DNA of 64,000 bases, taken from contig NC_135170.1 of the NCBI RefSeq assembly GCF_041146795.1, positions 35,641,659 to 35,705,658 on the forward strand, read 5' to 3'. Under the pieces are notes generated by a model. It saw nothing but the letters and a program-made list of their open reading frames with translations, had not been told where the DNA came from and did not search any database. Shown piece after piece: positions 44,829 to 55,100 of the stretch. Position 1 is the first letter of the stretch. Every line of letters begins with the position of its first letter. Made by a program: the position numbers and the translations under genes. Source of the DNA: Maylandia zebra. Its lineage: Eukaryota; Chordata; Actinopteri; Cichliformes; Cichlidae.

Positions 44829-47800
44829 ATGAAGCCACCTCCACTGACGCAGTCTCCTCCTGTGCGCAGCTCTGTAAGTACAGGTGACTGCTGGTCTCAG
44901 ACAGGTGTGTCTGGTCAGCTGACACACCTGCTGTTTGGAAACAGCCTGAATAAAAGGCTTTATTATGAAACTCCATCAAAATAAGTCATCACAGGCTCAG
45001 ATGTGGAAGCTTGTCTCTGCCACTGAAACGTCTTTTTTCCATCCATTTTCTTCCATTTATCCAATTCAGGATTGTGTTTGAGCTGCAGGTTATCCCTGCT
45101 CTCATAGGCCGGGAGGTGGGGTACACCTGGACAGGTAGGCAGTCTGTCAGGGCTCGTTAACCTTAAATCTCTGGCCTGTGGAGAACTCAGACTGGGACAG
45201 GTTGGGTTAGCGTCTCAACCTTTAACGTTTTCTTCTCTCAAACAATAAAACAACTAAAATGTTGACTTGTGGATGTTTGAAACGTGTTTTCATTGGACTC
45301 GAGCTGTCAGCCGAGACTTCAGTGCTGAGGCGGCGCTGCGCTGTATTTAATGAAAGCTTAAATGTTTGAGGGCTCGTTTATTTCAGGGCGGTTTCCTGAA
45401 GCTGACGTTTATTTCTGTGCTCCTCACCATGGTCCACGTGTACTCGTGTTTTCCCACCTGACCCCTCACAATCAGCTGACTTTACCTGCACCTTAAGTAT
45501 GACCTGCTCTCACGCCTCACCTGTGTCTGCAGGTATTTGAAGGCGTCTACAACAACGCGCGCATGCTTCACTTCCTCACAGCGGTGGTGGTGAGTCCGTT
45601 TCTGCCTTTTTGTTTCTGGTTGCTGTTTTTTGGCTGAGTGCCGCAGATGCACTGAAGCCGTCCTCTCTGCTGCTTCCAGGGCTCCACCTGCGACGTGAGA
45701 GTGAAAAATGGTGCCGTGTACGAGGGAATCTTCAAGACGCTGAGCTCGCAGGTGACTTTTTTTAAAACGGCTGATATTTTGACCTTCAGTGTTTTTGCTT
45801 CTCAGGGGTTCAGACACACGGCTCTCTCCTGCTGTCCGTTTTGTCTCTTTGCTCGTGTCTGAGTCTGCTCCCGTTGAAGGTTTCTTCCTGTTAAAAGGGA
45901 GGTCTTCTTCCCCAATGTCACCAAGTCCTGCCCTTAGTGGGGGTTTGTCTTTACCATCACTGAGTCTTTACTTTGCAATTTGACGCAGTTCTGATGCATC
46001 AAACTGCCGTCTGTGAGGTCACTCCTGCAGAAGCTTCACTGGTTAAATGGCTGTAATCTGTCTGCATGTGTCAGTGTGAGCTGGCTGTGGATGCTGTTCA
46101 CAAAGTGAGTGACGGAGGAGGAGGGAGCCAGCCCTCTGCTCCCAGGATCGAGGATGTTACTGACACCATGATCTTCAGCCCCGCTGACCTCGTCACTATG
46201 ACGTGCCGGGACGTCGACTTGACCTTTGCCGTCAGAGGTAAACGGGCTCCGCCCACGTTTAGATTAGAACTGCATTTATTTTCTTTAAAAAAACAAAAAT
46301 CAGGTTTGCGTGTGAGCTCCAGGTCTCAGGGGAGAGTCGGAGGGTTAATGGGGAATATTACCTGTGCGAGTAATAAATATTCAAAACTGGATAACGTGAT
46401 GATCAGCGGCGCGTTAACTGGTTTGTGCGTCGGATGCTGCAGAGATGAAGGATCTGAAGTGGTCGGACCGAAGCCTGATTTTTTTTTTTTTTTTTTTTTG
46501 TCTGCAGACTCGTTCACGGACTCGGCCATCGGCTCGTCGCGGCTGAACGGGGAGCACCGGGAGAAGGTGCTGCAGCGGTGGGACGGGGATGGAAACGGAG
46601 ACGGCTTTGACCTGGACTCGGACACGGTGAGGAAGCTTTTAATTTCGAAGGGAAAGTTTTACACTGACCCGCAGCACCCCCTCTGCTCTTACTGACCTCT
46701 ACTGCTGCCTCTGGTGGACGTTAGCGGAACTGCAGCTCCTGTTTCAGGCCGTTCTCTCACAGCTGAACCGAGCAGACGAATTCACAAAAACTTCTTACTG
46801 AAATGTTTGAAAACCAACGACACAAATCAGGTGGACTCTTACCTGTAAATCTCAAACGTACGGTTTTATTAACAAATGAAGCAGAATTATTTCCAAAGAA
46901 AGGTTTTATTATTTAGGACAAACTGATGCTTTTGGCTTGTCAGCACTGCCCTGCTGATTTTGAAGATATTTTCCTGTTGGGTTCACGTGGAGTACCTCGC
47001 TGAAATGAGACGTCTCCGATTCATTCGTTTTTTTTTTCCCTTTGTGTCAGTCGAACGGCTGGGACGCCAACGAGATGTTCAAGTTTAACGAGGAAGCGTA
47101 TGGCGTGAAGTCGACCTACGACTCGAGCCTCTCCATGTACACGTAAGGAAACAAACCTTTTCAGGTTCACCAGCTGTGTCTCCGTCTGCTAGACGTGAAA
47201 CATAAAAATGTTCGCATATGTTGTGAAGCGTCGGTTTTCATGATTTTAAATGAGGGTCTCTCCTTCCTTCTGTCATGCTTTTCCCAGCATGCCTTTGCAG
47301 AGGGGGAACTTGGAGGTGTACCGGCAGCGGGAGGCTAGGGCGGCGCAGCTAGCCAGTGAGATCGAGAGCAGCCTGCAGTACCGCCGCCGCGTCTCCCTGG
47401 AGAACGATGAGGGAAGGAGCGAGGAGGACAAGTACAGCTCGGTGGTCCGAGAGCGGGAGGAGAGGACGAGTCCTGGGTTCGCCTCCACGAGCAGGTAACG
47501 GGAACGTGGCGCACCTGGCGAGGCAGAAAATAATAAAACATTTTAAAAATGACCAAAAATTCCCAAAATACAAACTTTCCTGCCTGAATTTGCCTCAGAA
47601 GTTCCCAGGATGTTTTCCCGACCTGAAGCTGCTCTCGCTTCCTGTTTCCCTCCCTTGTTTCTCAGGGAGGCGAAGTACGTCCCCCTCCCTCAGAGGGCTC
47701 GAGAGACTGGCCCGTCTGCCAGCAGCATCAGACCCGGGGCCTCCGGCCGAGCAGCACCGCCTCCCTCCAGACACCTCCCGCCCAGCTGCTCCTCCCCCAA

Positions 47801-50800
47801 ACCATCCTCTGATAGGAGCAGCCCTATGTCTGTCAGGACCGCCTGCTCTCCCAGCCAATCACGGAGCAGCCCACCTGCCGCCAGCAGCCCGCCCCACACC
47901 AACCACGTTCTTCCACACTCGCGCTCGCACCCGCAGGCGCTAACCGACACCACGCGCTCGTCTGTAAACGGTGGTACGAAGCTTCTGTGTGTGTCGAGCA
48001 GCTCCCTCTTGTGGTCACATCATGCACTAACGTCTATGTTTGATCGTCTCCTTCAGTTTCATCCAGAATGTCTCCGAAATCCCTTCAGAGATTCCAGAGC
48101 AACAGAACGCTGCGGAGCCCGAACTCCCAGTCCACGCCTGCAGGTACCGCACACACACACGCACACACACATGCACACGTACACACGCACGCACGCACGC
48201 ACACATGCACACGTACACACGCACACGCACGCACACAAAAGCTGAGCGGAGCTTCCTCCTTCCTTCCTCCTGGACGCTCACCTGTTCCTCCTCTTCCTCA
48301 TCTCCGTCTGTCCTTCAGCATCTCGTGCTATGAAACCAGACGCCCCTCCCCAGGATCCTCCGTCTGTCGACCCCGGTTCCTCCTCCCTTTCCACTGTCAC
48401 CATGGCGACCGCCACCAAACCCACTGGCCCCACCCCCCTCTTCCCCGTGGACGGTGAGCTGATGTTTGATTTATTTGTCGCGTGTGCAGCGCTCACAGAC
48501 CGCTGTGTGAAACCTGTGCTAACGTGTTCCTCTGCAGTGAGTGAAGTCCTGGGCAACGCCGCCAAAGAGCCGCCTGAAGGTCCGCCCGCTCCACAGGACG
48601 GCAAGAACAGCAAAGGTACAAAAACCTCCACCCGCCTGCCGCTGCCTTCGTCAGCCCTCCTCACTCCGCCTCTCTTCCTGTTCGCAGCTCCGTCTGTGCA
48701 GCAGAGGTCTCAGCTGGAGGAGCTCCGCAAGTTTGGCAAAGAGTTCAGGGTAATCACGGTGGTCACATGATGTCACCTGCTGTGATGTCATTTTAAAAAA
48801 TGAAAGAAATGGAGCGTCTGCAGTCGCTGGTCTCACCGAGGTCTTCCTCTTTGTCACTCAGCTGCAGGCGAGCTCCTCCCCTTTGGCGAGCCCCGCCTCT
48901 GTAGACACCCTTCAGGATAGCCCCACCCCCTCCACGGAGTGTTCCTCCTCCTCCTCCTTGTCGTCCCCCAGCCCACCGAGGCCTGTCGTGGCTACAGAGG
49001 TAGCTCCACCCATCTCAGCACCTGCTGCCCTGCTGCCTGCAGCTCCACCCGGCCCCCGCTCCTCAGGGACGGAGGGGCCGACTGCGACCCCGATCGGAGG
49101 GGAGCTGAGCAGCGAGCGAGCGGAGACGGCGACGCCGACGGCAGCGTGAGTGAAGCGAGTAGCAAATGTAAAGACGCCGTGATGGCGCTGTAACACGTGT
49201 TCACGCGTCTCCGTGGTTCTGATGTTTTCAGGCAGGTGAAAAACTCGACGCTGAATCCAAACGCCAAGGAGTTTCTTCCCGTTAAAGGAAACGCGGTAAG
49301 TCCTCAGAGGTCGCGCCCGAGTCGTGCTTCGTGCACACTTCTCAAACATGCCGCTCATTGTGACTTGCAGAAACCCGCCTCGAACCCCGTCCCGCCTCGG
49401 CCGACCCCGCCCAGCCCCGCGGTGGTCCTCCCAGGACAGCCAGGAGGAGGGGCCATCTACAGCAGCCCACCTGCACACTACCTGTCCTACATCTCCCCCA
49501 TCCCCCTGCAGGGACACTCCATCCAGGTGTGTTTTTATTTAAATGTCCGTCTCAGGGGGCGGGGTTGGTGATGACACTGATGTGATGTAATGGCGTCCTC
49601 GTGTCCTCCTCAGGCTCCTCAGCTGTATCAGTACACCGTGTCGACCATCAGTCAGGGGAAATACCCCAGACCCAAAGGTACACGCCGCACTCACGCCTCC
49701 ATATTTGGTGTCCCTGTGAGAAACGAGCGCTTTTCTTTTCCCGTGCCGCCGCCTCCAGTTCAGATCAGGACGCTGTGTGTCTGTTAGTCCTGCAGTTTGA
49801 TCATTGGACGTTCAAATTTATTGTGCTGGTTGAGTTCAGTGATCCAGGTGTTCTTCTGCTCCAGGGTTGGTCGGGGGTCCGCGTCCGGAGCACCACGGCT
49901 CCCCGGCCTCCTCCATGATCTCGGCCTCGGCAGCAGGGCCCCAGCTGGTGGCTTCTCCTTACCCCCAGTCCTACCTGCAGTACAGTCAGGTGATCCAGGC
50001 CTTGCCCCCACACTTCCACGGACAGGTAAGTGCAGCGTGCTCTTCGCCTGTCGCTGAACCAGGTTTCTGTGAGACGTGCTATCGTGCAGTCGTCACAAAA
50101 CACGTGACCTCAGTGACGGCCGCTCGCTTACTGTTGATGTCTCTGCGGCGGTTACGGAAACATTTACAGGAAGATGAGTTCACGTTTCGTCTTCTGTGCT
50201 TTTTAAAACGTGGTGCTGACTTTGTCCTCTCTCTTTAACCATAGCCGATTTACTCGATGCTGCAGGGAGCGAGGATGCTGACCGCCGGGGCCGCTCAGCC
50301 GCTCGGGCCCCCGGGCCCCCAGTTCCCCGGGCAGGCCGACGGCCCGCCGGGCCCCCAGCAGGCCATGTACGGTAAGAGAGGAGCTGCATGTTAAAATTTG
50401 AGCTTCAAACACAAATTTATCTCCTTTTGTTTCACATGCAGCTCAGAGTTGCTGCTTAATGACCCACACAAGTAAATATTTATTGTGAAGCAGATTCAGC
50501 TTTCAGTCTGAACGTGTCTTCAGCTGAAACAGGACGTTTAGAGACGTCTTTACAGGAACAACAGACGATTCGACGTCTTCGTGGTTCAGACAGATTTGAG
50601 AGCTCTGACTGTTTGACCTGATGCGGCGTTCGACTCCTCTGTGATGAAGCTGACATCAGGAATAATATCAGACTAGAGATGAGCTCAAATACATGCAGAA
50701 GAGTGTAGGCAGGGTGGAGTGGGTGGGGACAAGTGTCGGGGTGACAGATGGTCTTGGTGGTGTCAAAGAGCAGGTTATTGTGAGAACCCCACCCAGTCAG

Positions 50801-53599
50801 GTGCTTCACCTCCTCCCTACAGTCTCTCACTGTGGTGTTGGTGGAGAGAGGGGGTTCAGGATGAGGGTGGAGGAGACCTGTTGGGGTTTGCTGGTCAGAA
50901 AGCTCAGTATCTGGGCGGACCTCGCCAGTTTTCACTCTCAGCAGAGCATCCAGGGGGCCAGATGTTTCACACCCCTGGAGGAGTTTGGTGGTTGCATTGT
51001 GTCGTCTGCATAAAGACTAATAACATTTACAGGTCGTGCAAAAAAAGACGTTTAAACTGGAGCTGGGCATCGTCACTGATTTCTAGAATCGATTCAATTC
51101 GATTTAAATCTGGGAAATTCTGACAGTCAGAAATATTATAATTCAGATCAGCACATTTACATATTTTTGTATCTATAAAAAGGAAGCTGACACACGCAAG
51201 ACTTTATCAAAGGTGTGAGCGTCACAGCAGAGGCCTTTGTGTCAAAGCAGCTGAGGATAAAACAGAAAAACATGAAGCAGATTTTCCTGTTCTGGATTTT
51301 ATAAAAATATTCTGCAGTCGATCAAAAAGGGAAGAAAACCATTAATCAGCACATGAACATCACCTCTGAAGTTACAGCGGTTTTATTACAGACACAGCGT
51401 TTTGCATTTTGTATCATTTCAAAAAGTTTAAAAAGTATTTCAACAGCAGAAATGAGGTCTTGTTTTCGGTAGACTTGTGCGTAACAAGCAAGCGAATAAT
51501 GCAGAAAACAGATTTTTAGACAGAGAGAGCGGTGCGCTTTTTATTGTGGTGGCAGCAAAACAGCAAAGTCAGAGTGAATCCATGACGATGTTTGTGTGAA
51601 GCGTAGTTTATTGTTTGGAGAGAGATCAAACTAACAGCTTCAGAATCAGCACAAAAAGGGCGTGAACACAAAGCTCGACCCGCCGACAGAGTCAGCGAGC
51701 TGTCGGCTTTCAGCCCCGACCGTGTCCGTGCCGTCGCTGAGAAAGTCACAGCTCGCTGATCCTGATGCGTCGGCGGGTCGAGCTTTGTGTTCACGTCTCT
51801 GTGCAGAAGCCTGTTCCTGCTCTCAGTTACTGTTTTCATCTTTGGTGGTTGTTGAAGTTTTGTGAGGTTTCACCGGAGATTCTGGCGTTTCGGGAAAAAT
51901 TCATTTAAATTAAAAAATCGATTCAGGATTTGAATGAATCGATTTCACGTTATCCAAGCCAGAATCGATTTTAATCGATAAATCGATGATTAAAACCCGC
52001 CCCTAGTTTAAACCAGACTTTGACCACCAGGGGGCAGCGCTTTAGAGCGGATCGTAGATGCTCTTTGTTCGATCCCCGTTTCCTCGGGCTGCTGTTGTAA
52101 AGAAGATGCTTGTTATTTGTCTGCTTAAGTAAAGGTTAAAGGTCACTGCGCCATGTTGTGCTTCAAATTGTTTTTGCACACCGTTCCAGCTCTGGTCTGT
52201 TCGGCTTCTCTCAGATGATAAAGTCATCGTGGACATTTCCTCTGTGAAAACTCTTTAATTTACAATAAAAAGCGTAAAATCGTTGAAGGTGTGACTGGTT
52301 TAACCCACCTGTGTGAGGTGGGAATGCTGATTAAAGCTCATCCTTCCTCCTCTCTCAGCTCCTCAGTCCATCCATACTCACCACTCGGGCTCCCTCCATC
52401 CTCCTCAGCCCTCCAGCACACCCACTGGGAGTCACCCCCCACCCCAGCACACGGCCCCCAGCCCAGGACACGCTCAGGTGGGTGCATTCTGACGCCAACG
52501 ATGACTAATCCATCGCATCTGAAGCTTTTGTTCAAAGTCAGGAGAAACTGATAACGCCGCCGTCAGGTTTGTTTTTCTAAATGTTTTAATGTATTTATTG
52601 GTTCACACTCCTCAGGTGAGTCAGGGCGCCTCTCAACCTCAGTCCTTGTTTCACTCCGGAGGTCTGTCGGCTCCCACGCCCCCTAACCTGCCGCCGGGCC
52701 ACGGCTCGCCGCAGGCCGCCTACGCCATGCAGGGATACGGCTTGCCCACGCCCCAGCAGCTGACCCACGGCTTCCCGTCAATCAGCCAGCTCACACAGGT
52801 GAACAGGAAGAGCACCTGCCTGAGATAAACCGAACGTGAGGTGTTTCTGCCGCTTTAACCGTTCTTTAGATTCATGTGAGAACAAGTCGGGTTCAGGAAT
52901 CCGCTGTTCTCACCGTGTGTTGTTTGCAGAGGTAAACGTGAAACCTGGAGTATCAGCCAAAATAAAAACATTTATATTATAATATTAATCAGCTGATTAA
53001 TAACGTGAGGTTTCTTTCATCTTTGAGCTCGGCGCCCCCTGCTGTCAGATTGAAACCTCTCCTGTTTGTCCTCTGCAGGCTCACATAACGGGCGGCATGT
53101 CGGGACCGCACCACGCTGCCGGCCACGGCCCCCCGCCTGTCATGCTGCACTACGCCCCCCCTCAGCAGGGTGGCGGCTCCAACCCCCAGCACGGCCCGCC
53201 GCCCCAGCAGGGGGCGCCGCAGCACTTCTACATCGGACCCGGTCAAGGTGAGGGGAACAAACCTCCCACAGACTTAAATCTCAGCTCCTGCTGCGACCGT
53301 CAAACACAGGCTCGCTTGAAACTCGCAGCAGAAACAAAGTCGACGGTCAGGTCGAAACCTGGAAACCTGAGGGTTATTGGCCACTGAATTATTAGTAAAT
53401 GAATCAAATCAATGATAATTGGCCTAATCTAAGCTGTGGGAGTGCATCGGCGCCATCGAGCAGGAGACGGTTGGCTCCAGATGGCGCTCCGGGCTGTGAG
53501 GAGGATTTAATCCCGAGCTTTTGTGTTTCGTGTCTTCCAGCTGTCCAGGTCCAGGCTCACCCCGCCCAGCAGCTGTCCTTCCATCCGTCCGCCAACTGA
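44829..53599 (+). CDS. atxn2l: Ataxin-2-like protein, 22 coding exons
   Basis: Exons are 44829-44873, 45533-45589, 45680-45751, 46075-46237, 46508-46626, 47051-47142, 47288-47494, 47666-47973, 48057-48143, 48319-48453, 48538-48615, 48688-48749, 48862-49145, 49232-49295, 49371-49526, 49614-49677, 49865-50025, 50245-50371, 52359-52477, 52616-52798, 53079-53247 and 53541-53599. Phases agree throughout: 2811 nt, 936 residues. The Lsm domain (about 16-100) has VFEGVYNNARMLHFLTAVV and DVRVKNGAVYEGIFKTLS. The LsmAD region has DSFTDSAI, KVLQRWDGD, SNGWDANEMFKFNEEAYGVK and TYDSSLSMYT. The PAM2 motif STLNPNAKEF (about 575-584) binds the MLLE domain of poly(A)-binding protein. A Pro/Gln/His-rich tail follows. 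The family acts in stress granules, P-bodies and mRNA regulation. The N-terminus (MKPPPLTQSPP) is much shorter than in human ATXN2L but resembles its first residues, which supports this start. An acceptor at 44814-44815 shows a 5' exon upstream. Confidence 0.94.
45038..45160 (+). repeat. Dispersed repeat (copy 2 of 2)
   Basis: Diverged copy of 16478-16612 in the same orientation, within atxn2l intron 1. It begins with a catccattttcttccat stretch and runs through ggtggggtacacctggacag. Confidence 0.5.
45868..45955 (+). repeat. Short interspersed repeat, copy 4 (fragment)
   Basis: Contains ttcttcctgttaaaagggag and a caccaagtcctgcccttagt block, the head part of the 5015-5213 repeat, without the LINE-like tail. 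It lies in atxn2l intron 3. Confidence 0.5.
48149..48238. repeat. (AC)n-rich compound microsatellite
   Basis: Alternating CA, ACGC and ACATGC units in atxn2l intron 9, starting six bases after the donor at 48143. The alternating purine-pyrimidine sequence could adopt Z-DNA. It produces spurious His/Thr and Val/Cys frames. Confidence 0.9.
50690..51010 (-). mobile_element. Antisense LINE reverse-transcriptase fragment in atxn2l intron 18
   Basis: On the minus strand a piece reads CREEVKHLTGWGSHNNLLFDTTKTI, close to the conserved stretch following the catalytic motif in a fish LINE clade (usually EEV..LT.WC..NNL..N..KTKE). The surroundings are frameshifted. It is only a short remnant and is antisense to atxn2l. 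Confidence 0.5.
51045..52010. mobile_element. Palindromic TIR element in atxn2l intron 18
   Basis: The outer ends are ATCGATT-rich: agaatcgattcaattcgatt near 51085 and, inverted, aatcgattttaatcgataaa near 51965, followed by cccgcccctag. In the centre, 51661-51687 is the exact reverse complement of 51769-51795. No transposase frame is present. The layout suggests a foldback or MITE-like element of about 960 bp; the family is not assigned. Confidence 0.5.
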
Positions 53600-53871
53600 A
53601 GCCGGCCGGATTCACGATAGCGGCGTCGCCTCCACCTCGTAACATTCCCCGCACGCCTGACACGAGTTGATGTTCTCACCTGGATGTTTTTTAAAAAGCA
53701 GATCAGACGGAAACGCCTCGCGTGAGGCGGAGCTTCTCGATTTTTAACACGTAGGCAGAGACCGTCTGTACACACGGACATGAAACTGGACTGAAGACGT
53801 TCAAACTGGTGGAAACTTTGTGTGCCCCATTCTTCCTCTGTCCTTTTTACAGACGAAACCAGTTCATTATT

Positions 53872-53877
53872 AATAAA
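53872..53877 (+). terminator. atxn2l: Polyadenylation signal of atxn2l (AATAAA)
   Basis: Canonical AATAAA about 270 bases after the atxn2l stop codon, and the nearest one downstream. This fits a short 3' UTR before the convergent lat gene. Confidence 0.65.
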
Positions 53878-54594
53878 AGCACTGAAACCGCTTTGGTTCT
53901 GTCTCCGTGAAGAGTTTGATTCACTGTAGCCTCCAGCTGGGCGCAGATAGACTCGGATTCAGGTTTTCTTTAAAACATTTAATTTGTAGTTCTTTAAAAA
54001 ACATTTGTTCTCACACTCAGGTTTTTACAGGCCCAGAGACGACAGCAAACAACACTGGATGGATGAGAACGTTCTCAGGAGGTGTCATCAAAGTAAAGCT
54101 CAAACATGTCGCCCCTCATGACGCGAGGCGTGTGAAAGGAAGAGTTAACCAATGAAATAAAACCTAACGTATTTAAGTCAAATATTTAAAGAGAAACCTG
54201 TGAGTCAGAGTCACGGGAGAGAAACTGATCTGACGCCTCCTCGCACTGCTGGATTTGTCGCTGCTACAAAAGCGAATAACAGGATCCTAATTTAGTGTTC
54301 CCACCTTCGTGACTTATAAATACTCTATGGTGTCTCTATGGTGACGCTCGGGGAAACCTGCACAGCGACTTCCTGTTCCGGTTCCAGCCTGTAGGGGGAG
54401 CAGGTTTGAAAATGGGACGGCAGTCTACCCACTAAGGAGGAAACGAAATCTGACTGCCGGTTATTACTTTCATTTATTTAAATAAGGTGACGGCAGAGAT
54501 CGGCTGGCGTGAGGCCGTCTGCGGTCGCTGTGACGGGCTGGCGCGATGATCGGGCTCGTCTGCCGCAGGGACGCTCGGCCGGTTGTATTCTGCT

Positions 54595-54600
54595 TTTATT
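54595..54600 (-). terminator. lat: Candidate polyadenylation signal of lat (AATAAA, minus strand)
   Basis: AATAAA on the minus strand about 500 bases past the lat stop codon. It is a plausible end for the lat transcript, though other sites could be used. Confidence 0.45.
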
Positions 54601-55100
54601 GCCGAGTGTGTAATTTTGCAGTTTTTGTTTCAGAGCAGTGACGTTTGGGCCGGATACACCACACAAATACAAATCCTCACCGTAAACAGATTACATGTCA
54701 TTTCCGGTCGAGTCGCGCCGCTCCAGGTTCCCGAGTGTAACTGCAGCGTAAAGGTCCAAAAACACTCCAGCAGATATTTACACAAAACCAAAGAAGCAAA
54801 ACTTGACTTCCTGTTTGGACCGAGGACGCCGCTGGAACAGGATGGATTCCTCCAGAGCACGGCTGGCATTTACCTGGTTTCCAGGTATCTGATGGCCAAA
54901 GTGGAAGTTTCAAATGTGCAGTTTTACGCCTCCGTCAGTCTGATCACACTGACACTGCTGAGCCTGCAGGAAGTGGGGAGGAAGGTGTTTCAGGTCTTCA
55001 TCTCAGTTTCTTATCTCAGTCGTTCAGCTTAAAAAAAACACAAAACAAAAAGAACTGGTCGGGCGTCGTTATGGAGGAAGGTGAACGCTCGATGTGGTCG

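Larger units (their letters stand above)
53600..55100. other. 3' UTRs of convergent atxn2l and lat
   Basis: Between the two stop codons I find no further gene. The left 280 bases are probably the atxn2l 3' UTR and the right 500 the lat 3' UTR. The frame at 54583-55032 (+) lies opposite the lat 3' UTR and shows no domain. Confidence 0.5.

Noticed and set aside
48027-48457. His/Thr- and Val/Cys-rich frames
   Set aside because: Products of the CA-rich microsatellite in atxn2l intron 9 joined to neighbouring exon sequence in the wrong frame.
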